Of a DNA stretch of 64,000 nt, positions 37,207 to 46,377 are shown one piece after another. The stretch is from a halophilic archaeon SHRA6 (GTDB lineage: Archaea; Halobacteriota; Halobacteria; Halobacteriales; Haloferacaceae), in assembly GCA_005239175.1 (NCBI GenBank), contig ML241294.1, positions 62,001-126,000 on the forward strand, in the 5' to 3' direction. Under the pieces are notes generated by a model. It was not told the DNA's origin. It was given only the letters and a program-made list of their open reading frames with translations, and did no database searches. The translations under genes were made by a program, and so were the position numbers. Each line of letters begins with the position of its first letter. Position 1 is the first letter of the stretch.

Positions 37207-38628
37207 CTAGTCTGTCAGTTCGAACACAAACCGTGCTCCACCAGCAGTGCCATCGGTCACGGACAAGTCCCAGCCATGGGCTTCTACGACCCGTTTTACG
37301 ATGGTCAACCCAAACCCGGTGCCACCACGCATCGACGAGTGGCCCGGTTCAAATACTGTTTCGCGCTTGTCCGCTGGAATCCCAGGCCCATCGTCTTCGA
37401 CGTATAGTCCTTGTTCACCGTGCGCTCCGACGCGTACAGTCACTGCAGGGCCACCGTGTTCCACGCTGTTCCGGAACAGATTCTCGAAGACATGCTGGAC
37501 TCGATCAGAATCACCCTGAAATGTCACCTCCTCGGTAATTTTGATGGTTGCGTCTTCGGTGTCCACCGTCGCCCAGCACTTCCCGACGAGGTCTGTCAAG
37601 CTGATTGACTCCGTTTCCGCAATTACGTCGCCCTGACGAGCAAGCGTCAGCGTGTCGTCGACGATCGCCTCCATCCGGTTGAGCGCTGTCAGGAGTGGCG
37701 CAAGATGCTCGCTTTCGGTCTGCTCGGCGAGGAGCGTCGCACGGCCCTGAGCGACGTTGAGCGGGTTTCGCAGGTCGTGGGAGATAACACTCGCAAATTC
37801 GTCGAGGCGTTCGTTCTGTTGGCGCAACCGTCGCTCTCGTTCGACGCGTTTAGTCACATTTCGAGTGATTCCAACAAGTTCAGTTATCTGCCCATCAGTG
37901 ACGATAGGTGCGAGCTTCGTTTGCCAGAAGCGGGCTCGCTCGTCGATCCGTAGTTCCTCCTGATAGGAAATTGGCTCACCCGCGTTGACACAGCGGTGGT
38001 AGTTTGCTTCGAGTTCTGCCCCCTGTTCAGTCCCGAATACGTCTTGAGGGGTTTGTCCCTGGACGTCTTCGGTCATAATGCCGGTCTGTTGTTCATAGGA
38101 GGGACTGAGTCGTTCAAATTCGAATCTGATAGGGTCAGCTGTCCCTTCGACATTGACAAGAAAAATAGCGTCTTCCACGTTGGTCAACAGCGCTTCGTAC
38201 TCTTCGGCGAGTTCGCGAGCTTCGGCCTCGTACGCTTTTCTCGTGGTAATATCTCGACTGCTGAGGAGGATGCCATCGACAGCGTCATCGTCAAGTCGAT
38301 TGCTCATCGTTGCTTCGATCCAGCGCCACGATCCGTCAGCGTGCCGGAATCGGACCTCAACAGTCTCGGACCCCGAACGATTCGATCGAACCGCGGCCAC
38401 CGCGTTGGCATTTCGCGCCCGATCTTCGGGATGGACAAATTCGTATCCTTCGTGGCCGACCAACTCGTCAGGGTCGTAGCCGAGAACGCGTGTGACAGCA
38501 GGGCTGACGTAGGTGATCGTTCCGTCGGTATCAATGACTGTTGCGATGTCAGTTACTTTCTCAACGATCGTCCGATACCAGTCAGCCCCTTTTGTACCAT
38601 GCTCTTCAGGGGTCAGACTGTCTGTCAT
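37207..38628 (-). CDS. Cytoplasmic PAS-PAS sensor histidine kinase
   Basis: This 473-residue protein has PAS domain 1 (about 17-130, ITYVSPAVTRVLGYDPDELVGHEGYEFVHPED) and PAS domain 2 (about 148-260). The dimerisation domain carries the phospho-acceptor His in FASVISHDLRNPLN. The ATPase domain has N-box FENLFRNSVEHG and G-boxes VEDDGPGIP and GTGFGLTIVKRVV. No membrane span is seen, so it senses an internal or redox/light cue. ATG 38628 is preferred to the start at 38667, which would add a hydrophobic leader. No response regulator is adjacent. Confidence 0.9.
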   Translation of the reverse strand: MTDSLTPEEHGTKGADWYRTIVEKVTDIATVIDTDGTITYVSPAVTRVLGYDPDELVGHEGYEFVHPEDRARNANAVAAVRSNRSGSETVEVRFRHADGSWRWIEATMSNRLDDDAVDGILLSSRDITTRKAYEAEARELAEEYEALLTNVEDAIFLVNVEGTADPIRFEFERLSPSYEQQTGIMTEDVQGQTPQDVFGTEQGAELEANYHRCVNAGEPISYQEELRIDERARFWQTKLAPIVTDGQITELVGITRNVTKRVERERRLRQQNERLDEFASVISHDLRNPLNVAQGRATLLAEQTESEHLAPLLTALNRMEAIVDDTLTLARQGDVIAETESISLTDLVGKCWATVDTEDATIKITEEVTFQGDSDRVQHVFENLFRNSVEHGGPAVTVRVGAHGEQGLYVEDDGPGIPADKRETVFEPGHSSMRGGTGFGLTIVKRVVEAHGWDLSVTDGTAGGARFVFELTD

Positions 38629-38748
38629 AAATACTAGTATGATTTCGAGATACAAAAACAGCCCCAAACGCCGGTAGCAGTACCAAATGGACAGAATAAA
38701 GGGATTTCAGCTGTCCCGAGTGTCAAGAAGATTATCTGGATGTGGCCG

Positions 38749-39690
38749 CTACAGCGACCCGATCGCCGGATCCGTCAGATCAGCACCCAAGACAAAGTCG
38801 GGTTCGTCGGCAACGGGCACCCGTGCCCGCGCGGTGTCAGCGATCCACCGGACTGACTCCGGAATCAGCACACGGGTTCGATCGACACCCGCGGCCGCCG
38901 CATCTCGTTGGATCGCCCGATACAGCGCCTCGGCCGCGGTCGGCGTCTCCCAGGCGGCAACACCGTACAGCGCCCATGTCTCGGTTTCGCCAGCCTCGGT
39001 CGATCGTTCGATCGTTCGGTCACGGTAGGCGATACCCGCGACACCGCCGTCGCGGACGGTCAACAGCCGGTCATCCGCGGCGGCCCCAACGAGTCGATCG
39101 CGGGTGAGCGTCGACAGCGCCCACGACTCTTCATCGTCCATGACGAGTCCACGAAGGTCCTCGCGGGCGGCAGCGGTCGTCCAGAACGACCACGCCGCAG
39201 TCGGGTCGTCCCCGATCGGGAGGGCAGGTTCGGCGTTCGGATCCGGGTCGGGCTCAGCGAAGCGGAACTCCGTTTCCGGTTCGAAGCCGACCGACTGTGC
39301 CTGGCCTAAGCCGGCGATATTCCACGAGAAGACCATCACGCGTGCGACGGTGGCCCCCTGATCGCGACACCACCGGAGGCCAGCGTTCGGCAGCGCCTTC
39401 GATCGGCCCTGTCCCCGGTATTCGGGGTTCATCCGCATCCCCTGCAGCCACCCCTCGTGGTCGCTGAGCATAGCCGCCTGACAGATGCCGGCGATGTCCT
39501 CACCGTCGTTGACGTCGAGGACGAACGTCCGCTGGGCAGCGCCGTCAGTCTCGACCCACTCAGCGAAGACCCGCGGGATATAATCGGAGACGTCGCGATC
39601 GCTCCAGGTATTTTCGGTGAACGCGGCGACAGCCGCCTCGTCGTCGAGTCTGGCCTGACGAACGGTAAGTGTTGAAGACGATCGAGTCAT
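38749..39690 (-). CDS. GNAT acetyltransferase with two domains
   Basis: This 313-residue protein has an N-terminal GNAT domain whose acetyl-CoA site is in MNPEYRGQGRSKALPNAGL (about 92-110). The C-terminal half (about 170-313) has the length of a second, degenerate GNAT domain (AAAGVDRTRVLIPES) lacking a clear RxxGxG/A loop. It ends two bases before the gatD stop on the same strand and may be cotranscribed after it. The acceptor is unknown. Confidence 0.75.
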   Translation of the reverse strand: MTRSSSTLTVRQARLDDEAAVAAFTENTWSDRDVSDYIPRVFAEWVETDGAAQRTFVLDVNDGEDIAGICQAAMLSDHEGWLQGMRMNPEYRGQGRSKALPNAGLRWCRDQGATVARVMVFSWNIAGLGQAQSVGFEPETEFRFAEPDPDPNAEPALPIGDDPTAAWSFWTTAAAREDLRGLVMDDEESWALSTLTRDRLVGAAADDRLLTVRDGGVAGIAYRDRTIERSTEAGETETWALYGVAAWETPTAAEALYRAIQRDAAAAGVDRTRVLIPESVRWIADTARARVPVADEPDFVLGADLTDPAIGSL

Positions 39691-39692
39691 GC

Positions 39693-41000
39693 TTATCGCC
39701 AGGGTTGGGACTCTTCGGTGAGTTCGCCGGCGAGATCAGAACGCATGGCGTCCCGAACAGCGGTCTGTTCGCCGGCGAGGTTTGCGAGTGCCCACATGAG
39801 CTTCACCTTCGCCGTGCCGGGCAGCGTGTCGCCAGCCTCGACGACACCCGCATCGAGGAGGTCGCGACCCGTGTCGTAGACGCGATCGCACACCCGGCCA
39901 GCGAGACACTGACTCGTCATAACGACCACGGTTCCATCGTCGACGAGCGATTCGATCCGCGGAATCAGATCGGTGTGCACGTGTCCGAGCCCGGTTCCCT
40001 CGATGACGACACCGGCCATCCCGTCGAGATAGTCCCACGCGCGTGGATCCATTCCGGGAGTGAATTTGACGAGTTCGACCGCCGGTTCGAGATCATCTGC
40101 GATCGAGAGGCTCCGTTCGCCGCGTTCGGTGTACTCGCGGACAAACTCGATCGCCGCTGTCGCGACTGATCCGTCAGCGCCATCGTCTGTTGCGGCCTCG
40201 TAGGCGATCGTGCCGAGCGGTTGGTTGCCGATCGTCTCGAAGGCGTCTCGCCGGGAGGTGTGGTTTTTCCGGACGCGGGTTCCGCGGTGCAGCGCACAGC
40301 TGTCGTCGCTTTCTGAGCCGTGCATGCAGACGAGCACTTCGGCGCAGTCAGCTTTTGCGGCCTCAACCGCACAGATCGCGTTCATTACGTTGTCCGAAGA
40401 GGGCCGATCGGCCGACCGCTGGCTCCCGGTAAACACGATCGGCACGGGCGTCTCGAGCATGAACGACAGCGCGGCTGCAGAGTACTGCATCGTGTCGGTC
40501 CCGTGCATGACGACGACGCCGTCAGCGCCGGCGTCGATCTCCTCGTAGACGGCGGTTGCGAGGTCACTCCAGATCGAGGGATCCATGTTTTCAGAGAGGA
40601 TGTTCGCAACGACGCGTCCGCGATAGTTCGCCCGGCCGGCAAGCTCTGGAACCGCCCGAAGGACGTCTTCGGCGTCGAACTGTGCGGTCACCGCGCCCGT
40701 CCGATAGTCGACCGTCGACGCGATCGTCCCGCCGGTAGAGATGAGCGAGATCGTCGGGAGATCGTCCTCGAACGTGATTTCGGAGACGTCGCCGGAGTCA
40801 TCTGTGTCGTCTGTGTCATCGTCGCCAACGTCGTAGACATTCGTTTCGAGCACGTCGACAGTGGCTTCTGCTCGATCGATACCGATGTTGTAGCCACCGT
40901 CGAGTTTGATTACGAGATTGTCGCTGTCCGAAGAGGGCATCAACACGCCCTCGTTGGTGACGTCGTCGCGGGTGACACGGACCCGATCGCCTGGATGCAT
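39693..41000 (-). CDS. gatD: Glu-tRNA(Gln) amidotransferase subunit D
   Basis: This 435-residue asparaginase-like subunit of the archaeal GatDE complex releases ammonia from glutamine to convert Glu-tRNA(Gln) to Gln-tRNA(Gln). The N-terminal GatD domain is MHPGDRVRVTRDDVTNEGVL (residues 1-20). The asparaginase core shows ISLISTGGTIAS with catalytic Thr, VVMHGTDTM, and lysine/Asp sites in SRRDAF and neighbours. ATG 41000 matches the usual GatD start. A long upstream extension in frame is not supported. GatE is not in the window. Confidence 0.94.
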   Translation of the reverse strand: MHPGDRVRVTRDDVTNEGVLMPSSDSDNLVIKLDGGYNIGIDRAEATVDVLETNVYDVGDDDTDDTDDSGDVSEITFEDDLPTISLISTGGTIASTVDYRTGAVTAQFDAEDVLRAVPELAGRANYRGRVVANILSENMDPSIWSDLATAVYEEIDAGADGVVVMHGTDTMQYSAAALSFMLETPVPIVFTGSQRSADRPSSDNVMNAICAVEAAKADCAEVLVCMHGSESDDSCALHRGTRVRKNHTSRRDAFETIGNQPLGTIAYEAATDDGADGSVATAAIEFVREYTERGERSLSIADDLEPAVELVKFTPGMDPRAWDYLDGMAGVVIEGTGLGHVHTDLIPRIESLVDDGTVVVMTSQCLAGRVCDRVYDTGRDLLDAGVVEAGDTLPGTAKVKLMWALANLAGEQTAVRDAMRSDLAGELTEESQPWR

Positions 41001-41060
41001 ACCGGGCGGTTGCCGGTCGGCGGACTTGAAACCAACCGTTTGTGCCGAGAAACACCGTGT

Positions 41061-41141
41061 GGGGAGTACACAAGTCAATCGCTCTCTGGGGAGTCCACAC
41101 AACGACCGCTCTCCGGGGAGAACACACAAGTCGATCGCTCG
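41061..41141. repeat. Three 27-bp tandem repeats
   Basis: Units start at 41061, 41088 and 41115, each beginning GGGGAG and containing ACACAA then CGCTC. They lie between the divergent gatD and membrane-protein genes. Confidence 0.8.
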
Positions 41142-41154
41142 CGTACGCACGCCC

Positions 41155-41664
41155 ATGCAGCGTTCCAAGAGCCGATCGAGCGACGGACAGACGGTCGCCG
41201 AGACGACAGACGTGGACGATCGACTCGGTGGAACGGGATCCGACAGTAGTTCTGAGCAAGCCGACAGTCCCGGACGAATCGGCATGGACGGAACGCTCCT
41301 GTCGGGGAAGGCGTTCGGGCTGTCAATCGTCCTCCTCGCGGTCGGGGCGATCGCCGGCGGCGCGATCCCCCTCGTCGGGGTGGTCGGTCGGCTCGCCGGC
41401 GTCTTCGTCGCCGCGTTCGTCGTCGGACTCCTCGCGAGCCGATCGCGATACCTCGAAACGACGATTGCGGGTGCGATCATCCTCGCAGCGTCGTTCGCGT
41501 TCGGGTTGTTATCTGTTGGCGTATTACCCGTCGGATTGGATTTCTTGTCGCAGTACGGGCTGGGCTTTTCAGCGCTCGGGGCGGCGATCGGTGGCGGAAT
41601 CAGTGCAGTCGGTCACTACTTCGGACGCGATCTCCGCGCCGGCCTCACAGAAGAGATTCCCTGA
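41155..41664 (+). CDS. Membrane protein with four predicted helices
   Basis: This 169-residue protein has a disordered, charged N-terminal part (1-43) and four hydrophobic segments (about 54-72, 76-93, 101-121 and 131-150). ATG 41155 is the first start after the tandem repeats. ATG 41284 (residue 44) would remove the disordered part and is a fair alternative. No family is recognised. Confidence 0.6.
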   Translation: MQRSKSRSSDGQTVAETTDVDDRLGGTGSDSSSEQADSPGRIGMDGTLLSGKAFGLSIVLLAVGAIAGGAIPLVGVVGRLAGVFVAAFVVGLLASRSRYLETTIAGAIILAASFAFGLLSVGVLPVGLDFLSQYGLGFSALGAAIGGGISAVGHYFGRDLRAGLTEEIP

Positions 41665-41684
41665 ACAGAGGACCGCACCCCGGC

Positions 41685-42344
41685 TTATTTGACCGTCCAG
41701 CGATCGCCCGTTCGTTCGATGACACCGCGGTCTTCGAGCAAATCGAGAGCGTCGGTGATCGCAGTCGCGGCGGCACCGACGCGTTCGATCACTGAACTCG
41801 TTTGCCCGTCCGATTCGGCGACCGCAGCAAGGACCTCTGCGTAAAATCGGCTGTCGGTCTCGGTGCCGAGTCGATCGTTGAGCTGATCGAGCGTGTCGTT
41901 GATCCGCCCGTGGACCCACCGCTGGGCGAGCGAGAGTTCGTTTTCGAGCGACTGGAGCCGCGCGAACTCGCTGGCAAGCTCCTCGACCGAGTCGGTGCCG
42001 AGATTGTCGCTCGTCGCGTCGAGAGACAGGTGCGGACAGCGCCCAGACATATCGAGCGACGCGCTCGCGGGATAGGCGCTTTTGGTCCCGAAGCCGTGCG
42101 GGGAGACGTTGACCTCGAGCCGGAGACTTCGTGAGATGTGAAAGTACTTCCGTCGCTGGTTGTCTGTCCGGCTCTCGATGAGCCCCGCATCTTCGAGCTT
42201 TCGGAGGTGATCAATCACCGCTTTGGGACTGACGCCGAGGTACTCGCTGATCTCGGTCACATAACACGGCTTCTGTGAGAGCAAACGAAGAATGCGCCGT
42301 CGGTTCTCGTTTCCGAGTAAATCCAACAGCACCGCAGAGTCCAT
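41685..42344 (-). CDS. ArsR-like winged-helix transcriptional regulator
   Basis: This 219-residue cytoplasmic DNA-binding protein has a winged helix at about 8-70 (LGNENRRRILRLLSQKPCYVTEISEYLGVSPKAVIDHLRKLEDAGLI in consecutive segments) with wing SRTDNQRRKYFHIS. The middle part is coiled-coil-like (EELASEFARLQSLENELSLAQ). A second HTH-like segment (about 175-215) ends VIERTGDRWTVK. The target genes are unknown. Confidence 0.83.
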   Translation of the reverse strand: MDSAVLLDLLGNENRRRILRLLSQKPCYVTEISEYLGVSPKAVIDHLRKLEDAGLIESRTDNQRRKYFHISRSLRLEVNVSPHGFGTKSAYPASASLDMSGRCPHLSLDATSDNLGTDSVEELASEFARLQSLENELSLAQRWVHGRINDTLDQLNDRLGTETDSRFYAEVLAAVAESDGQTSSVIERVGAAATAITDALDLLEDRGVIERTGDRWTVK

Positions 42345-42395
42345 ACCCGCCGATAGGTCACTGCGGTTGAAAACGTTGTCTCCCCCGAGGGGAGG

Positions 42396-43037
42396 TCAGG
42401 TATCGAGCCGATCGAACGTCCACGCCGCCACGACAACGGTGACGATCGAGAGCCCGACAGTCACAGTCGCCAACACGAGCCCAGGCTCGTACCGGATCGG
42501 GGGGTGATACCCGAAGCCGTAGTCGAAGAGATCGTTTGCGAACAACAACACGAATGCGCCCGCAAGCGCACCCCGCGTGGTTCTACCGTAGTGGACGATG
42601 AGGAATGCCTGAACGACAAACAACAGATGTGTGAACAGAATGAACCAGTAGGCGTACAGCGAGGCGAGGTCGAACCCAATGTACAGATCAACGCGACGAT
42701 TGAGCGCGATGAACGTCCAGATGCCATACTTGACAAGCCACACGAACGCGAGGGTGTGCAGATACGCCAGCGGGCGATTCTGCGGGATCTCCTCAAGCCG
42801 CTGGCCGAGCGTGGGTAAGAGTGTCGTCAGTGAAAGCGTCGCCAGTGCGATCGCAGTCGGGGAATCGCCGTACAGCGGCCACAGAAACGTCGGAACGTTG
42901 GGGAGCGTCTCAACGTAGTACAACACGCCGACAAGGAACGCCATCGCGTTGACGACGAGCAGCACAACGAGACTCGGCGCGTTGGTGAGATAGTACTCCG
43001 CGTGTCGCTTTTCGATCGGTCGGCGAAGCGAAGCCAT
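42396..43037 (-). CDS. DUF1405 family membrane protein
   Basis: This 213-residue integral membrane protein has about six hydrophobic segments. The motifs NAMAFLVGVLYYVETLPNVPTFLWPLYGDSP (spread over 30-60) and KYGIWTF match the DUF1405 family found in archaea and Firmicutes. Function is unknown. Confidence 0.85.
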   Translation of the reverse strand: MASLRRPIEKRHAEYYLTNAPSLVVLLVVNAMAFLVGVLYYVETLPNVPTFLWPLYGDSPTAIALATLSLTTLLPTLGQRLEEIPQNRPLAYLHTLAFVWLVKYGIWTFIALNRRVDLYIGFDLASLYAYWFILFTHLLFVVQAFLIVHYGRTTRGALAGAFVLLFANDLFDYGFGYHPPIRYEPGLVLATVTVGLSIVTVVVAAWTFDRLDT

Positions 43038-43076
43038 CGGAAAAACCGTTCGCGGGGCATGGTCAAATCCGTTGCC

Positions 43077-43166
43077 TTCGTCGAAGCGATCGTTATGCGA
43101 GCGGGATACGTCGAAACAGATCGTAAGGCGATCAGATGCGTCGAAACAAAGCGTAATTACGCGCGA
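43077..43166. repeat. Three degenerate 30-bp tandem repeats upstream of gpmI
   Basis: Units start at 43077, 43107 and 43137. Each contains CGTCGAA(A/G)C followed by a CGT(T/A)A core. The last unit overlaps a possible TATA region (GTAATTAC, about 43152-43159) for the gpmI gene. Confidence 0.7.
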
Positions 43167-43183
43167 GCACGCACTGGGTAGGT

Positions 43184-44698
43184 ATGGACGCAGGCCTCGT
43201 TATTCTCGACGGCTGGGGACTCGGCGATCACGATCGCCGCGATGCGGTCAAAGCCGCCGACACGCCAAACTTCGATCGACTCAAAGCCGCAGGTGCGTAC
43301 GGCACACTGAAAGCCGACGGCCGCGCGGTCGGATTGCCGAACGGGCAGATGGGCAACAGCGAGGTCGGCCATCTCAACATCGGTGCGGGCCGGGTGGTAA
43401 AACAGTCGTACACGCGAATCGGGGATTCGATCGCTGACGGGAGCTTCCGAACCAACGAGGCGATCAACGGGGCGTTCGAATACGCCGACGAACACGATGG
43501 CCGAGTTCACTTCATGGGTCTTGTCAGCGACGGCGGCGTCCATTCGGACATCGAGCATCTCAAGGCACTCATCCGAATGGCCGCCGACTACGGCGTCGAA
43601 GCGGTTACACACGCCTTCACAGACGGCCGAGACACGTCACCGACGGGTGGCGCGGCGTATCTGGCTGACCTCGAAGGGACGATCGCCGACGCGGGCACGG
43701 GTGAGGTGGCGACTGTCGTTGGACGGTACTACGCGATGGATCGAGATCAAAACTGGGAGCGGACCAAACGTGCCTACGATGCGATCGTCCTCGGCAAAGG
43801 TGACTACGAGGTTGACACCGCTGTCGAAGCTGCAGACGCCTCCTACGACCGTGGCGTGACAGACGAGTTCATCGAGCCGACGACAATCAAGGGGACCCCG
43901 GCGCTCGGTAACGGCGATGCCATCGTCTGGTTCAATTTCCGGGCCGATCGCGCCCGCCAGCTGGTTCGGATGCTCGCAGATATCAACCCAGCGTGGGACT
44001 TTCAGACCAACCCGCCGGAGACGCGGCTCGTCACGATGACCCAGTACGACAAAACGTTCGACTTACCGGTCGCGTTTCCGCCCGAACAGCCGACCGACAC
44101 GCTCGGAGAGATCGTCTCAGCGGCAGGTCGGACACAACTTCGGCTCGCTGAGTCCGAAAAGTACGCCCACGTCACCTACTTTCTCAACGGCGGCCGCGAG
44201 ATCAAGTTCGACGGCGAGATCAGAGAGATCGTCAAGAGCCCCGACGTACCGACCTATGACTTCCAACCAGAGATGAGCGCTGCTGAGGTCACAGACACCG
44301 CAATCTCGGTCATCGAGTCCGACGATCCGGATTTGCTCGTCTGTAACTACGCAAATCCAGATATGGTCGGGCACACCGGCGATTTCGAGGCGGCGATCGC
44401 CGCAGTCGAGGCGGTCGACGAACAGCTCGGTCGGCTCGTCGATGCCATTACCGCTGCCGGCGGATCAGTGCTCATCACGGCCGACCACGGCAACGCAGAC
44501 GACATGGGGACGCCGGAGAACCCCCATACAGCGCACACATATAATCCGGTTCCCCTGATTTACATTGAGCCAGACGGAACCGGCGGCGGCAACCAGATTC
44601 GCGACGGCGGCGCGCTGTGTGACCTCGCGCCGACGCTGCTGGCAATGATGGACCTCCCCCAGCCCGAAACGATGACCGGGCAATCGCTGCTTGAGTGA
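43184..44698 (+). CDS. gpmI: 2,3-bisphosphoglycerate-independent phosphoglycerate mutase
   Basis: This 504-residue alkaline-phosphatase-superfamily enzyme interconverts 3- and 2-phosphoglycerate, next to enolase in the pathway. Metal ligands and nucleophile are visible: Asp9 in LVILDGWGLG, catalytic Ser59 in GQMGNSEVGHLNIGAGR, FNFRADRARQL, NYANPDMVGHTGDF and TADHGNADDM. Length is normal. Confidence 0.95.
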   Translation: MDAGLVILDGWGLGDHDRRDAVKAADTPNFDRLKAAGAYGTLKADGRAVGLPNGQMGNSEVGHLNIGAGRVVKQSYTRIGDSIADGSFRTNEAINGAFEYADEHDGRVHFMGLVSDGGVHSDIEHLKALIRMAADYGVEAVTHAFTDGRDTSPTGGAAYLADLEGTIADAGTGEVATVVGRYYAMDRDQNWERTKRAYDAIVLGKGDYEVDTAVEAADASYDRGVTDEFIEPTTIKGTPALGNGDAIVWFNFRADRARQLVRMLADINPAWDFQTNPPETRLVTMTQYDKTFDLPVAFPPEQPTDTLGEIVSAAGRTQLRLAESEKYAHVTYFLNGGREIKFDGEIREIVKSPDVPTYDFQPEMSAAEVTDTAISVIESDDPDLLVCNYANPDMVGHTGDFEAAIAAVEAVDEQLGRLVDAITAAGGSVLITADHGNADDMGTPENPHTAHTYNPVPLIYIEPDGTGGGNQIRDGGALCDLAPTLLAMMDLPQPETMTGQSLLE

Positions 44699-44710
44699 GC
44701 CTCTCGCCAG

Positions 44711-46318
44711 TCAGACGAACTCGAACCGCGCGCCGCCTTCGGTGCTTTCAGTGAGTCGCATCTCCCAGCCGTGTTCGGTGGCGATGTCTTTGACGATCGC
44801 AAGCCCAAATCCGGTGTTGTCCGGGCTGGTCGAATAGCCCATCTCAACCACTTCTGTGCGCTCGTCTTGGGGGATCCCAGAACCAGTATCTTCAACAAAA
44901 AAGCCACCGTCCGGGAGCGCACCGACCCTGACCTCGATACCGTCGTCCGCACGCTCGTCAGCGTCACCTTGGTGTGTGTGCTGACTCGTCGAGCCGTGTT
45001 CGACAGCGTCGCCGGGCGGAGACCGGCTGCCCGTGGAACCGTGTTCCACGCTGTTTCGAAACAGGTTTTCCAGTAGCTGTCTGAGCCGGCTTGGCTCTGC
45101 ATCGATCGTCTGCTCGCTCTCGATCGACAGGGTCACGCCGGGTGCCGAGACCGTCCCCCAGCAGTCCTGTGCGATCGATGATAAGGACACAGCGGCCAAC
45201 TCGAGGTCCGGGTCTGGTTCGCGAGCAAGTCGGAGCAGATCGTCGACAAGCGTGTTCATCCGGTCGATCGCGTCGAGCGCTGCGTCGATATCTTCGCTGT
45301 CGTATTCGGCATTCAGGAGTTCTAAGCGACCCTGTGCAACGGTGAGCGGACTCCGAAGGTCGTGTGAAAGAACGCTTGCGAACTCGTTGAGTCGTTCGTT
45401 TTGTCGCTCGACGCGGTCGCGCTCGGCTTTGAGCGTGCTTTCGCGTTCTTGGGCACGTAGTGCAGTTTTCCCAGCCGTCGCGAGGATCCGCGTCAAAAAC
45501 ACGTCGGTCTCATCGAACGCCGACGGTGTAGTCTCACCGACCGCGATCGTTCCGTACTCATCTAACGGGACGTGTAACAGACTCCGAAGCCCGGTATCCT
45601 GATCGGCGGCAAATTCAAGGGCCTCGATATCATCATAGACCTGCACTTCACCGGACGCATAGGCTTGCCAGTTGAGGCTGCCACCTTCGGGGGTAAACAC
45701 CTCCCGTTCAGGCAGCGTCTTCGAGACAGGATCCGAGCCGGCGATCGGAACGAGGCCGCCGGCATCGGCGTCGTACAGACGGACGACAACGATCGAGAAG
45801 CCGAGGATGTCTTCGGCCGCGCCGACGAGCCGATCGGCGATCTCTTGGGTCGAATCACACTCGATCAACTCGCCGGTGGCGTGGTGAAGCGCTTCGAGCT
45901 GGTTCCGCTGGATCTGCAGCTTCCGCCGGCTTTGTGCCTGTGCAACCGCGTTTTCGATCCGGTTCGTGAGTAGCGTATACTGTTCACTCCCTGAACTCTT
46001 TTGCAGATAATCGGTGACACCCGCGGAGATCGCTTTGCTCGCGACCTCCTCGCTGCCCCTGCCAGTGAAGAGAATGAACGGAAGGTGCTCGAACTCCGAA
46101 CGGACGGTTCGCAGCAGCGAGAGCCCATCGGTCCCCGGCATATTGTAATCCGACACGATACAGTCGTACGTGTTCGAGCGAAGCTGCTGGATAGCCTCGT
46201 CGGCATCCGGCGCGGTGTCGACGACCATTGATTCACACTCGCGGGTGAGATACGTCGCAGTGAGGTCCGCGAAGCCGGGATCGTCGTCGACGTGTAAGAC
46301 CCGGATCGTGTCGTCCAT
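44711..46318 (-). CDS. Receiver-GAF-histidine kinase hybrid
   Basis: This 535-residue cytoplasmic signalling protein has a receiver domain (1-120, phospho-acceptor Asp57 in CIVSDYNMPGTDG). A GAF domain covers about 150-290 (HATGELIECDSTQEIADRLVGA). The dimerisation domain has His in VLSHDLRSPLTVAQG, and the ATPase domain is at about 410-535. Within the ATPase domain, right after FRNSVEHG, is a 45-residue hydrophilic insert made of a repeated VEHGST unit. ATG 46318 is taken because the receiver begins there. It is convergent with gpmI. Confidence 0.9.
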   Translation of the reverse strand: MDDTIRVLHVDDDPGFADLTATYLTRECESMVVDTAPDADEAIQQLRSNTYDCIVSDYNMPGTDGLSLLRTVRSEFEHLPFILFTGRGSEEVASKAISAGVTDYLQKSSGSEQYTLLTNRIENAVAQAQSRRKLQIQRNQLEALHHATGELIECDSTQEIADRLVGAAEDILGFSIVVVRLYDADAGGLVPIAGSDPVSKTLPEREVFTPEGGSLNWQAYASGEVQVYDDIEALEFAADQDTGLRSLLHVPLDEYGTIAVGETTPSAFDETDVFLTRILATAGKTALRAQERESTLKAERDRVERQNERLNEFASVLSHDLRSPLTVAQGRLELLNAEYDSEDIDAALDAIDRMNTLVDDLLRLAREPDPDLELAAVSLSSIAQDCWGTVSAPGVTLSIESEQTIDAEPSRLRQLLENLFRNSVEHGSTGSRSPPGDAVEHGSTSQHTHQGDADERADDGIEVRVGALPDGGFFVEDTGSGIPQDERTEVVEMGYSTSPDNTGFGLAIVKDIATEHGWEMRLTESTEGGARFEFV

Positions 46319-46377
46319 ACAGTATCTCAACAACAGCGAACTATATCAATTCTGTCAATGACTCCGGCACGTGAACA

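Noticed and set aside
39693-41480. Extended 595-residue version of GatD
   Set aside because: The first 160 residues are Arg/Pro/Ser-rich antisense of the divergent membrane gene. The GatD family starts at MHPGDRV (41000).
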